From the IMG/VR virus record IMGVR_UViG_3300017991_003495, positions 1 through 22,025 of that record: a DNA stretch of 22,025 nucleotides. One strand, given 5' to 3'. The translations under genes and the position numbers were made by a program. This stretch comes from a virus. The notes under the pieces are model-generated. The model saw only the letters and a program-made list of their open reading frames with translations, made no database searches and was not told the DNA's origin. This document shows, one piece after another, positions 6,896 to 14,084 of this stretch (positions are counted from its first letter, which is position 1; each line of letters opens with the position of its first letter).

Positions 6896-7747
6896 ATGGC
6901 CGTTACCGTAACCGAACGCCCCGACAGCCGCGAGGCCACCGAAGACGGATCCACCGAGCTCCGCTACCACATCCGCGGCACGGCCGACGACACCGTCGCG
7001 CTGACCAACCTGCTGGCGACGGCCCCCGCCACCTACGACAGCAAATCCCGCCAGAAGTGCAGCGTCGAGCCGGTCGTCGTGGACAGCGACAACGCAGACA
7101 ACTGCGTCTGGCTGGGCGTCGCGCCCTACCAGCCCGACGAGCTGGCCGCCGCTCGGCCCCTGGCCGTCGGCGAGAGCGTCTTCAACTTTGACACCACCGG
7201 CGGCACCGAGCACACCACGCAGGCGAAAAAGCATATCAGCGACACGGCCTGCAAGGATCGCACGACCGAGAACCACCAGGGCGCCATCGGCGTCAGCGGC
7301 GACGGAAAGACCGGCCTCAGCGTCCAGGGAACCGACATCGCCTCCCCGGTCTACAGGTTCAGCGAGACCCACTGCATCGCCGCCGCCACCGTCACCCAGG
7401 CCTACAAGGTGGGCCTGCACAACCTGACCGGCAAGACCAACGACGCGAGCTTCCGCGGCCTGGCCGCCAACACGTGCCTCTTCCTCGGGGCCCGCGGGAC
7501 CCAGCGCGGCGCAGGCGGCGACTACGAGATTACCTTCCTCTTCGCCGCCAGCCCCGACGTCGCCGACGCCTGCGCCGACTGGCCGGCGGCCGTCAAGCCC
7601 GCCGGCGCCGTCGCGAAGGGCGGCTGGGAGTACCTCTGGGTCCGCTACCAGACCGGCCCCGGAACTGATCGCTTCAAGACCCAACCGATCAGCGTCCACG
7701 TGGAGCGCGTCTACGACGAGGGCGACTTCGACGATTTGGGGATCTAG
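6896..7747 (+). CDS. Planctomycete-phage distal tail/baseplate protein (uncharacterised family)
   Basis: 283 residues starting seven bases after the tape measure stop. The opening VTVTERPDSREATEDGSTELRY, the middle VFNFDTTGGTEHTTQAKKH and the end GGWEYLWVRYQT...PISVHVERVYDEGDFDDLGI match a family I know from Planctomycetota prophages, always directly after the tape measure. Its beta-rich composition and this slot correspond to the distal tail (Dit) or baseplate hub position of other siphoviruses. The biochemical role is inferred only from order. Five Cys residues are present, without a metal-site spacing. Confidence 0.7.
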   Translation: MAVTVTERPDSREATEDGSTELRYHIRGTADDTVALTNLLATAPATYDSKSRQKCSVEPVVVDSDNADNCVWLGVAPYQPDELAAARPLAVGESVFNFDTTGGTEHTTQAKKHISDTACKDRTTENHQGAIGVSGDGKTGLSVQGTDIASPVYRFSETHCIAAATVTQAYKVGLHNLTGKTNDASFRGLAANTCLFLGARGTQRGAGGDYEITFLFAASPDVADACADWPAAVKPAGAVAKGGWEYLWVRYQTGPGTDRFKTQPISVHVERVYDEGDFDDLGI

Positions 7748-7749
7748 CC

Positions 7750-8508
7750 ATGCCCGCACGCGACCCGCTCGCCTACGTCAGCCAAGGCCAGACCTTTCAG
7801 GTCCAGGCCGACACCTGGAACGCCTTTATCGACGCCGCCCGCGCCTACCTCGACCAGAAGATCGCCACCGCCCTCGCCGCCCACCACGCCCAGCACGCCG
7901 TGGCCCTCGTCAAGAACTCGACGGGCGCGGACCTTGACGCCCATATGCTGGTCGGCCTCGACTATCCCCGCACCCCGAATCCGGCGGTCCCGATCTACGA
8001 CACCACGGACGCCGAGACGACGGCGACGTTCGAGGCGGTGCCCAACTTCGAGGTCTTCGACGCCGGCGGCCAGGACGACGAGGCCGAGCCCTTCGCCGTG
8101 GTCCTGGAGCCCATCCCGGACGGCGGCGTCGGCCCGGCCCTGGTGGCGGGGATCGTCCACGTCGAGATCGAGGTCTCCGCCGACGCAGACGCGGCGGACT
8201 GGACCTACGTCCGCAGCCACAGCCACAGCCGCGTCAAGTGCCACCCCGGCGGCTGGGGCCGGATCCTCTGGCGCGAGAGCGGCAACGGCAATAAGCAGGG
8301 CTACATCGTCTTCCCGGCCACGCCGCCGGACCTGGACCTCCTCCGCGACTCGGCCACCGACGACGCCAAGTGCCGCCTCCTCGGCCACATGAGCGGCCAG
8401 GGCTGGACCGAGGACCGCGCCTGGATTTACGGAAACAACGAGTATGAGATCCTCCGCTGGCACCCGACCGAGGGCTGGAAGCCCGATTGGGTGAGGGCCC
8501 ACGCGTGA
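7750..8508 (+). CDS. Phage tail-tip associated protein (uncharacterised)
   Basis: 252 residues, ATG two bases after the previous stop. The N-terminal helix (GQTFQVQADTWNAFIDAARAYLDQKIA) followed by VALVKNSTGADLDAHMLVGLDYP is a recurrent arrangement in planctomycete phage structural operons; the rest is beta-rich and acidic. RSHSHSRVKCHPGGWGRILW gives a His-rich turn that could bind metal, which is speculative. The stop is shared with the start of a tiny ORF (TGATG). It is likely a virion component of the tail tip or fibre, by position. Confidence 0.65.
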   Translation: MPARDPLAYVSQGQTFQVQADTWNAFIDAARAYLDQKIATALAAHHAQHAVALVKNSTGADLDAHMLVGLDYPRTPNPAVPIYDTTDAETTATFEAVPNFEVFDAGGQDDEAEPFAVVLEPIPDGGVGPALVAGIVHVEIEVSADADAADWTYVRSHSHSRVKCHPGGWGRILWRESGNGNKQGYIVFPATPPDLDLLRDSATDDAKCRLLGHMSGQGWTEDRAWIYGNNEYEILRWHPTEGWKPDWVRAHA

Positions 8509-8585
8509 TGATCTCGTTTTTCCGACACATGCAGACTTGGCTGGAGCAGTGGCTCGAGCGTGCCTGCTGGCCGCCGGCGGGATAG
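8508..8585 (+). CDS. Very small ORF (25 residues)
   Basis: ATG 8508 overlaps the preceding stop (TGATG) and the frame runs MISFFRHMQTWLEQWLERAC to a TAG at 8583-8585, two bases before the next gene. The peptide is an amphipathic helix rich in Trp, Leu and Arg. The exact fit between two genes and the coupled start favour translation, but a peptide this short cannot be assigned a role and may only couple ribosomes to the next gene. Confidence 0.45.
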   Translation: MISFFRHMQTWLEQWLERACWPPAG

Positions 8586-8587
8586 AG

Positions 8588-9637
8588 ATGGCCTGGACCT
8601 ACACCTACGACGGCAGCGCGTTCAACGACTGGAACGCCGTGGCCCGCATCAAAGAGCCCTGGGAGGCCGTCAAGGAGCGCAACATCGCCCTCGGCACCTC
8701 GGGGCCCTACATCCCGGCCGCCGGGGCCGACGTCCAGTATGGCGGGACCGCCGCCCCCGCCTCGACGACCGGCGACTTTAGCTTCCGCTGGCTCCAGGGC
8801 TGGGTCGAGGCCAACCTCGGGTCCTTCGCCGTCAGCCACGACGCCGGCGTCAAGCGCGCCGCCGGCCACTGGGACGGCGACGTCATGCCCGTCGCCTACG
8901 CCAACCTGGCCGAGGTCTTTTCCGCCGCCGGCCTGGCCCACTCCGACTGGCGGCGCAAGACCGACCTGGCCGCCTGGGCCACCCCCGGCAAACAACAGGC
9001 CGGCGACATCATCGGGGCCTGGCTTTTCGAGGACATGCAGAAGGTCTTGAACGTCCTGATCTGGACCATAGAAAACCCCGCCTGGGACCGCGACGGCGAC
9101 GACAACATCACCACCGCCGCCGACAACTCGGGCCTCAGCGTCTGGGCCGACTTCCAGACCGAGCTGGAGGACGACTTCGCCGCCGCCAGCCCCGGCCCCT
9201 CGGGCGACCCGCCCCAGGCCGGCGTCCGGGCCAGCTACAGTCTGGGCGTCTTCGAGGGGGCCGCGACCCGCCTCTACAGCTTCGGCCGGATCTCGTCCAT
9301 CGACGACGACGTCGCCAAGGCGATCGACTGGTACGCCCTGATCGCCGCCCACGTCCAGGGCTACCACGAGAGCGAATACGACCGCAACGACCCGGACGTC
9401 CCGGCCGGCTACGAGGATCTCGCCTACAACTGGACCACCACCACCCACGCGGCCGCCAGCGGGACCGACCTGGTCGCCCCGACCGCCCTGGGCGACACCC
9501 TGATGGGCTTCCCCGTCTGGTGCACCGAGCCCCCGCCAGACGGCGACGACATCGGCTACATCGCCGGCTGGGTGGCCGACGAGATCGCCGCCGTCGCCCG
9601 CTGGGACGTGGTCAACGGTTTCACCTACGTCGCCTGA
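8588..9637 (+). CDS. Phage tail fibre/minor structural protein (uncharacterised)
   Basis: 349 residues from ATG 8588; the open frame extends to 8537 but that part duplicates the small upstream ORF region. The protein is Trp/Tyr- and Asp-rich (WTYTYDGSAFNDWNAVARIKEPW, VLIWTIENPAWDRDGDDN, GYIAGWVADEIAAVARWDVVNG), a composition typical of adhesion or fibre proteins. It is the last gene of the structural operon, where receptor-binding proteins often sit. No domain is recognised, and calling it the receptor-binding protein would be inference. Confidence 0.65.
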   Translation: MAWTYTYDGSAFNDWNAVARIKEPWEAVKERNIALGTSGPYIPAAGADVQYGGTAAPASTTGDFSFRWLQGWVEANLGSFAVSHDAGVKRAAGHWDGDVMPVAYANLAEVFSAAGLAHSDWRRKTDLAAWATPGKQQAGDIIGAWLFEDMQKVLNVLIWTIENPAWDRDGDDNITTAADNSGLSVWADFQTELEDDFAAASPGPSGDPPQAGVRASYSLGVFEGAATRLYSFGRISSIDDDVAKAIDWYALIAAHVQGYHESEYDRNDPDVPAGYEDLAYNWTTTTHAAASGTDLVAPTALGDTLMGFPVWCTEPPPDGDDIGYIAGWVADEIAAVARWDVVNGFTYVA

Positions 9638-9654
9638 CGGCGGCGGGCTCCAGA

Positions 9655-9675
9655 CTTCGGGCCTCAGGCTTCAGG
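9655..9675 (+). repeat. Three tandem heptamers CYTCRGG
   Basis: CTTCGGG (9655-9661), CCTCAGG (9662-9668) and CTTCAGG (9669-9675) are contiguous. They lie just after the structural operon stop, in noncoding DNA. Confidence 0.6.
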
Positions 9676-9764
9676 GAGGGCCTTCCCGCCGCGAGGCTGG
9701 CCCTGGAGCGACGATCGACCGCCGGGGCGGAGCAGAGACCGTCCCGGGCGTCTGGGGGCCTGAG

Positions 9765-9794
9765 ACGGCCCGACACGGCTTGATACGGCTCGGC
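9765..9794 (+). repeat. Three 10-bp iterons upstream of the first recombinase
   Basis: ACGGCCCGAC, ACGGCTTGAT and ACGGCTCGGC follow one another at exactly one helical turn (9765, 9775, 9785). They run directly into the long inverted repeat at 9791-9834 and lie about 75 bp before the recombinase start. Arm-type recombinase sites or operator half-sites are possible. Confidence 0.55.
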
Positions 9795-9834
9795 GCGAGC
9801 GCAAACTTTTGGGTAAAAGCTTGCGCTCGCGCTG
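9791..9834. terminator. Long hairpin between tail operon and recombinase (terminator or recombination site)
   Basis: GCGCGAGCGCAA (9793-9804) is perfectly complementary to TTGCGCTCGCGC (9821-9832). After one mismatch, CTTTT pairs with AAAAG, leaving a GGGT loop (9811-9814). It could end transcription of the structural operon, but there is no following T-tract, so a recombinase or repressor site is an alternative. Confidence 0.5.
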
Positions 9835-9868
9835 GGCGCCGGTGCCGGGGGCCGCTAGAATCGAAAGG

Positions 9869-10585
9869 ATGATCGCCAAGGCCATGAGAGGCTGCCGCCC
9901 GCTGAGCGACGAGGAGGTCGAGCAGGTCGCCGGTGCGTTCGCCGGTCCCTGGGCGCTGCGGGACCGCGCCCTGTTCGTGCTCGGCTGCCGGACGGGGTAT
10001 CGCATCACCGAGCTGCTCAGCCTGACGGTCGGCGATCTGCTGGGCCCGGAGCCGGCAACGGCGCGGCCGGTGGGCCCGGAGGCGATCGCCGATCGCGTGA
10101 CCGTGGCCAGACGCCGCATGAAGGCCAAGCGCCAGGGCCGCAGCGTCGTGATCCACCCCCGCGCCCGGCCCCCCCTGGCCGCTTGGCTGGAGGAGCTTCG
10201 CGGCCGCGGCCTGCTCGCCGCCTCGACCCCGGTCTTCTGTTCCCGGAACCGCCGCCGCGCTCCCAAGGCCGCGCCCCGCCTGCCCTTCGCCCCGGACACC
10301 GACGATCCGCCGCCCAGCGCCGAGGCCTCGGCCCCTCCGGACCTCCGCCCTCTGTCGATCGGCCAGGCCTGGCGGATCCTGAAGGCGGCCTTCCGCCGCT
10401 GCGGCGTCTACGGCGCGACGGGCACCCACTCGATGCGCAAGACGTTCGCCAGCCGCGTCTACGGCCGCTCCCGGGACCTGGTGACCACCCAGCGGGCCCT
10501 GGGCCACCGCAACATCGCGTCCACGATGGCCTACCTCTCCGCCGCCCAGGACGACGTCGATCGCGCCATCCTCGGCGAGGATTGA
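9869..10585 (+). CDS. Compact tyrosine recombinase (catalytic domain only)
   Basis: 238 residues from ATG 9869; ATG 9884 (MRGCRPLSDEEV) is an alternative start, since the GAAAGG before 9869 is too close. The tyrosine recombinase set is complete: Arg45 in RTGYRITELLSL, a Lys near 85-87, His187-x-x-Arg190 in GTHSMRKTFA, His213 in ALGHRN and Tyr222 in MAYLS. The N-terminal SAM-like core-binding domain of phage integrases is absent, and a Pro/Ala/Arg-rich insert (about 127-160) interrupts the catalytic fold. It could act in integration control, dimer resolution or excision. It converges with the leftward exported-protein operon, 15 bases apart. Confidence 0.85.
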   Translation: MIAKAMRGCRPLSDEEVEQVAGAFAGPWALRDRALFVLGCRTGYRITELLSLTVGDLLGPEPATARPVGPEAIADRVTVARRRMKAKRQGRSVVIHPRARPPLAAWLEELRGRGLLAASTPVFCSRNRRRAPKAAPRLPFAPDTDDPPPSAEASAPPDLRPLSIGQAWRILKAAFRRCGVYGATGTHSMRKTFASRVYGRSRDLVTTQRALGHRNIASTMAYLSAAQDDVDRAILGED

Positions 10586-10600
10586 CGCGGCACGGCCATC

Positions 10601-11527
10601 CTAATCCTTCGCCACCTTCCCAAGGACCTGCCACCTCAGCTCCATTTCGCGTGCTACCCGATACGATCGGACACTCTCGGCCTCAAGCTCACGGGCCGTG
10701 CGATCGTATCGGGCTACCAGCTTCGGCGAGGACTTCTTCTTGCGGCGCTCGTCACCCAAGCGCGTCTTTGCCGCATTGAGCTTCCGCTGGAGCTTTGCCC
10801 TGGTCTTCCGCCAATCGCGCATGCCCGGGTGGGTCCACGTCGCAGACCCATCCGACACCCAACCCCGCCGGAGTTGGTCGGTCTGCATGTGGACCATGAC
10901 GATGTATCCGTCCAGAAGGCGGGTATCACTCAAGGGGTGCTTGGTGACTGACTCAAGGGAAACATTTTTCACCGTCCCGGCAAATAGGACGCCAGTGCCG
11001 CGGCGCAGAGACTGCGCCTTGGGTTCATCTGTCTCGATGAGCACCCGATACAGTGCGCCTCGCATTGTGATGGCGCCACTCCGCCAAAGCGAGTCTTTGG
11101 CCAGTACAACAAGGCGCTCTTCGCCGCTCGCACCGACCTCCATGACCTCCATCTGGCCGACCAGCAGTTGGCCTTTTAGGCGCGCCACGAACTTCTGCCA
11201 CTGCGCGTCGGTTTGCAGGCTCGCCTCTCGATCACCGGGAAAGTCGAGCGTCGTCCGAAGCGGTTGCTTCCACAACGGCACCTTGGGCTCGTCCTTCCTG
11301 CGCGGCGCTCGCCGCCTCCCGGGCTGCGTCGTCGGCCGGCTGGTCGCGCCTCCGGCGCGAAGCCGGACGTTGTCGGCCTCCAGGGCCTTGACCTTCTTCC
11401 GCAGGCGCCGCACCTCGGCCCGCAGCAGCTTGACTTCGGCCCGCAGGACCCGGAGCTCGTCATCACCCAGCGCCGGGGCCACCAGGCCGCACAGCAGCAC
11501 CGTCGTCATCATCGCTCGCCAAATCAT
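10601..11527 (-). CDS. Secreted coiled-coil protein (prophage cargo)
   Basis: 308 residues from ATG 11527, chosen because AGGAG lies just upstream and the protein then begins with a good signal peptide (MIWRAMMTTVLLCGLVAPALG, cleavage near residue 21). Residues 24-57 form a Leu/Arg heptad coiled coil (LRAEVKLLRAEVRRLRKKVKALEADN), then a TSRPTTQPGRRR linker typical of Phycisphaerae. A globular middle (about 95-235) includes LVGQMEVMEVGASGEERLVVLAKDSLW and GTGVLFAGTVKNVSLESV, and a second long coiled coil follows at the C-terminus. No family is recognised. It is last in a leftward operon, four bases after the zinc lipoprotein; envelope location is inferred from the signal peptide. Confidence 0.8.
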   Translation of the reverse strand: MIWRAMMTTVLLCGLVAPALGDDELRVLRAEVKLLRAEVRRLRKKVKALEADNVRLRAGGATSRPTTQPGRRRAPRRKDEPKVPLWKQPLRTTLDFPGDREASLQTDAQWQKFVARLKGQLLVGQMEVMEVGASGEERLVVLAKDSLWRSGAITMRGALYRVLIETDEPKAQSLRRGTGVLFAGTVKNVSLESVTKHPLSDTRLLDGYIVMVHMQTDQLRRGWVSDGSATWTHPGMRDWRKTRAKLQRKLNAAKTRLGDERRKKKSSPKLVARYDRTARELEAESVRSYRVAREMELRWQVLGKVAKD

Positions 11528-11531
11528 CTCC

Positions 11532-11828
11532 TCATCTCCTTCCGTTGTTGCCCGGCCGGCAGCTCTTGCACGGCCTGTGCCCATCGTCGATCGCCGCCTG
11601 GGGCGAGTCGTAGCCGGCCAGGTTCCGCGTGCTGATCTTCGCCGCCCACTGGCAGCTCGGCCGGTGGAACGGTTCCCGGTTCACGCTGGCAAGATAGGCC
11701 TGGCCGCGTGCGGCTGCGCCGCGCGCCGCGGCGTGCGACGCGGCCCGGCGCTTCTCCTCGGGGGTGGACGTACAGGCCGCCCCCGTCACCAGCAACGCCA
11801 GCAACGCCCATCCGATCACTTTCTTCAT
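11532..11828 (-). CDS. Small lipoprotein with Ada-type zinc-binding motif
   Basis: 98 residues from ATG 11828 with AAGGAG upstream; the longer open frame shadows the integrase end. The N-terminus is a lipoprotein-like signal (KKVIGWALLALLVTGAAC, Cys19), then an Ala/Arg-rich spacer. The C-terminal half carries FHRPSCQWAAKI, a Ser/Ala helix and DDGHRPCKSCRP, which is the pattern of the Ada N-terminal zinc-binding domain (Cys59, Cys87, Cys90 and a fourth ligand not obvious; His55 is nearby). This module is used in Ada for methylphosphotriester repair; exported versions are of unknown role. Here it sits between integrase and secreted protein genes. Confidence 0.75.
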   Translation of the reverse strand: MKKVIGWALLALLVTGAACTSTPEEKRRAASHAAARGAAARGQAYLASVNREPFHRPSCQWAAKISTRNLAGYDSPQAAIDDGHRPCKSCRPGNNGRR

Positions 11829-11844
11829 CGCAGTTCTCCTTGCG

Positions 11845-12786
11845 TCAAGTATCCAGTTCCAGCGCCGTCTGCTCAATCTGCTCGTCGAAGCCGGGCGCCA
11901 GGTGGGCGTAGATCTCGGTCGTCCGGACGTCCGCATGCCCCAGCCAGCGGCCGATCCGCTGGAGGCTCACGCCGGCCTGGGCGGCCCGCGCCGCGTGGGT
12001 GTGCCGAAACAGGTGCCAGCCGCGCCCCGTCGAGCTGCCGGGGAGCTGCCGGAACTTCGGGACCGCGTCCTGGATCGGCCGCAGCGCCCGCCGCCACCAG
12101 TTGCAGTGCCGCGGGCCCTCGACGAACCGCCAGCCACCCCGCCAGGTCCGTCGCGCGGGGAACACCGGACCCAAGTGTCCAGTCAGCGGCCGCTGCTCGG
12201 TCAGGGCGGCGACGGCCGAGCTGGACAGCCAGACCATCCGCGGCCGGCGGCTCTTGGACTTGCGGACCAGCAGCCGGCGCCGCTCGAGCTCGACGTCGGC
12301 CCAGCGCAGGCGGATCAGCTCGCCAAGCCGCAGGCCCGTGGACACCGCCAGCATGACCTCCGGCCAGATGCCCCGGGCCCGCGCGATCCGCAGGACCGTC
12401 GCCAGCTCCTCGTCGGTCAGCCAGCGAGGCGGGCGCCGCTCGGGCACCTTCAGACGCACCCGGCGGCAGGGATTTTCGGACAGGAGACCTTGCCGGCAGA
12501 GCGACTCGCAGAAGCTGCTGATCGCCGAGCGGTGGTTCAGGAGCGTCTTCGGCGATCGCCCATGCCGCGCCAGGTCCGCCAGGTACCGGGTGACCGCCTC
12601 GCTGGTCAGGTCCGCCGGATCGTTGATCCGCCCCGACCAGAGGAACCGTTGGACGATCGCCGCCGCCTCCTTGGCATGTCGCTCTTCCGCCACCAGGACC
12701 ATCGCCTCCCGGTAATCACCGACCATCGTCAGCAGCCCCGCCGCCCCGGCTGCACGGGGCACCCGATGCGCCCGCCAGGCCATCAT
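11845..12786 (-). CDS. int: Tyrosine integrase
   Basis: 313 residues from ATG 12786 with GGAGGTG five bases upstream. The N-terminal SAM-like core-binding domain (about 25-115: DLTSEAVTRYLADLARHGRSPKTLLNHRSAISSFCE) is followed by the catalytic domain with Arg153 (STGLRLGEL), Lys176/178 (KSKSRRPRMVWL), His258-x-x-Arg261 (HLFRHTHA), His284 (WLGHAD) and Tyr293 (TEIYAHL). All catalytic residues are present. A tRNA/tmRNA 3'-end sequence lies 126 bases upstream, as expected for attP next to its integrase. It heads the leftward operon containing the two exported proteins. Full length for a phage integrase, so probably active. Confidence 0.93.
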   Translation of the reverse strand: MMAWRAHRVPRAAGAAGLLTMVGDYREAMVLVAEERHAKEAAAIVQRFLWSGRINDPADLTSEAVTRYLADLARHGRSPKTLLNHRSAISSFCESLCRQGLLSENPCRRVRLKVPERRPPRWLTDEELATVLRIARARGIWPEVMLAVSTGLRLGELIRLRWADVELERRRLLVRKSKSRRPRMVWLSSSAVAALTEQRPLTGHLGPVFPARRTWRGGWRFVEGPRHCNWWRRALRPIQDAVPKFRQLPGSSTGRGWHLFRHTHAARAAQAGVSLQRIGRWLGHADVRTTEIYAHLAPGFDEQIEQTALELDT

Positions 12787-12911
12787 CGCCGCACCTCCGT
12801 CAACAAAAATCTCCCGTAACCCGAAAAAAAACCTCCGCCCGACCCCCGGCGCGCAAGCGCCGACCCCGCCAAGCCTTGCGCCGCATGGCTCTTGACGACA
12901 ACAAAAAATCC

Positions 12912-12936
12912 TGGAGGCGCCGGGAATCGAACCCGG
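12912..12936 (-). other. tRNA/tmRNA 3'-end remnant, candidate attP core
   Basis: Read on the minus strand, CCGGG-TTCGATT-CCCGG (12936-12920) is a perfect T-arm, and CGCCTCC-A (12919-12912) is a 7-nt acceptor strand with discriminator base. The matching 5' strand GGAGGCG, D-arm and anticodon arm are missing, so this is only the 3' end. No CCA follows. The acceptor sequence fits many tRNA-Ser genes and also tmRNA; I cannot decide. The neighbouring integrase supports an attachment site. Confidence 0.65.
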
Positions 12937-12952
12937 CGGCCACGTGGAAAAG

Positions 12953-12972
12953 CGAGCGTATACTTACGCTCG
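12953..12972. repeat. 8-bp perfect inverted repeat, possible operator
   Basis: CGAGCGTA (12953-12960), a TACT spacer and TACGCTCG (12965-12972) form a symmetrical site 16 bases from the tRNA remnant, between divergent operons. It could bind a repressor or recombination directionality factor. Confidence 0.5.
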
Positions 12973-13271
12973 AAATGGTCATCGGCAGTCCAACACGAGG
13001 CACAACGCGGCGGCTTGCGCCGCAGAAGACGGGACGGGCGCGATCTCATCTGCCGGTGATCATTGCGTCCGTCCGGGCCGTCTCGAGCCTGACCCGCCGT
13101 GGCCGGGCTCGAGCGGCCGCTTTTTGCGCGCACGCACGAGTTCGACGGGCTCATCAGCATGACGCCGGTCCTCGACCGCTGACCGCGTCCGTGGTGAAAA
13201 CTGCCGGGGCCTCCGTTGCTCCAACGTCCACTTCCATTTTACGCCCCGGCGCCGGTTGGCGACCGGGGATT

Positions 13272-14084
13272 GTGCGAATCGTCCGCATCACGATCGTGGC
13301 GGCCGTCACGGGCACGGCGGCCCTCGGCACGGCGAGGCTCGGCCAGCACCTGTACCAGGAGGCAGTCCGGCCACGGACAGCCACGCGGGCCCGGCCCCCA
13401 CGGCAGGTGGGCGGCGGCCCGCCGCGATCGAGTACTGCATTGGCGACGGCACGGACAGGGCTCCAGCGCGGGCCGGCGGCGGTGTCTCCCTCCGCATCGA
13501 CCGGTTCGGCCCGCGCCGCCCTGTCCCCCGCGACTGAGGTTCCTTTGTGTGGGCCGCCCGCTCCCCCCGGCGGAGCGGGCAACGAGGCGACCGCGTCCGG
13601 GCGGGGTGACCGATTCCCTTCCCCGCCCGGCGCGGCTTGTCCCCAGGGGACTCGCCCCCAGGGGACTCGCGTCACGGTCGCGCCCCTCCTGGCCACGATC
13701 GGATGGATCGAGTCGCGGGACGACGATCGGGCCGTCGGCGACAACGGAACCTCGCGGGGGCGCTTCCAGATACGGCTGGCGTATTGGTCCGACGCGATCG
13801 CGCACGCGCTGGCGATCGGGGCGATCACCCACGAGGCGGTCGCGGCGGGCGAATGGGACTACCTGCGCCGGGTCTGGTCGCGCCCCCACTGCGAGGCGGT
13901 GATTCACTGGTACTGGGATCGCTACGCGCCCCGGGCCCTCCGCGCCCTGGAAAGCGGCCGCGGCCCGGCCTGGCTGTCGGCCGCGGAGGTCCTGGCCCGC
14001 GTCCACAACGGCGGCCCGCGCGGCCACCGGAAGACCGCCACGCTGCGCTACTGGCGAGACGTCCGAAAGGAGCTGCTGCGATGA
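13272..14084 (+). CDS. Putative membrane-anchored muralytic enzyme (lysozyme/transglycosylase-like)
   Basis: 270 residues if GTG 13272 is used; TTG 13545 behind GAGGT is an alternative that loses the N-terminus. With GTG the protein starts with a signal-anchor-like segment (RITIVAAVTGTAALGTA), then a long Pro/Ala/Gly/Arg linker with a PQGTR duplication. The C-terminal domain (about 135-270) reads LLATIGWIESRDDDRAVGDN, GRFQI, EAVIHWYWDRY and LARVHNGGPRGHRKTATLRYW, which resembles the lysozyme-like fold of phage transglycosylases with Glu147 as candidate catalytic acid. The next two genes encode small membrane proteins, supporting a lysis module. Enzymatic class is inferred. Confidence 0.65.
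   Translation: MRIVRITIVAAVTGTAALGTARLGQHLYQEAVRPRTATRARPPRQVGGGPPRSSTALATARTGLQRGPAAVSPSASTGSARAALSPATEVPLCGPPAPPGGAGNEATASGRGDRFPSPPGAACPQGTRPQGTRVTVAPLLATIGWIESRDDDRAVGDNGTSRGRFQIRLAYWSDAIAHALAIGAITHEAVAAGEWDYLRRVWSRPHCEAVIHWYWDRYAPRALRALESGRGPAWLSAAEVLARVHNGGPRGHRKTATLRYWRDVRKELLR

Larger units (their letters stand above)
12787..13271. other. Intergenic att/promoter region between divergent operons
   Basis: About 485 bases without a convincing gene, between the leftward integrase operon and the rightward lysis operon. It holds the tRNA 3'-end remnant (12912-12936), an 8-bp inverted repeat (12953-12972), an A8 run at 12824-12831 and a weak GC stem followed by TTTTT (13101-13125). Both operons must be driven from here or nearby; I see no -35/-10 pair with proper spacing. 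Open frames crossing it on both strands look like artefacts of the tRNA-like sequence. Confidence 0.6.

Noticed and set aside
3847-6954. A 1035-codon open frame on the minus strand
   Set aside because: It lies opposite the tape measure and neighbouring genes; its Gly/Leu/Asp/Gly-rich low-complexity sequence is typical of antisense frames in GC-rich DNA, and it has no domain.
9856-9861. TAGAAT as a -10 box for the compact recombinase
   Set aside because: It ends 7 bases before the ATG, leaving almost no leader, and no -35 is at the correct spacing.
12905-13000. A complete tRNA gene on the minus strand
   Set aside because: Only the T-arm and 3' acceptor strand are present; no GGAGGCG 5' strand or anticodon arm with a 7-nt loop lies at suitable distance.
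13101-13125. GC stem followed by TTTTT as a terminator
   Set aside because: The stem is only five pairs with an 8-nt loop, and no plus-strand gene ends upstream of it.
12783-13160. A minus-strand ORF and an overlapping plus-strand extension across the att region
   Set aside because: Both translate the tRNA-like sequence (giving peptides such as RRVRFPAPPG and RRRESNPAA), a well-known annotation artefact, and overlap no conserved sequence.
13641-13669. Duplicated CCCCAGGGGACTCG as a CRISPR-like or att repeat
   Set aside because: Only two copies with a 15-bp period inside the low-complexity linker of the muralytic gene; it encodes a PQGTR duplication and has no spacer structure.
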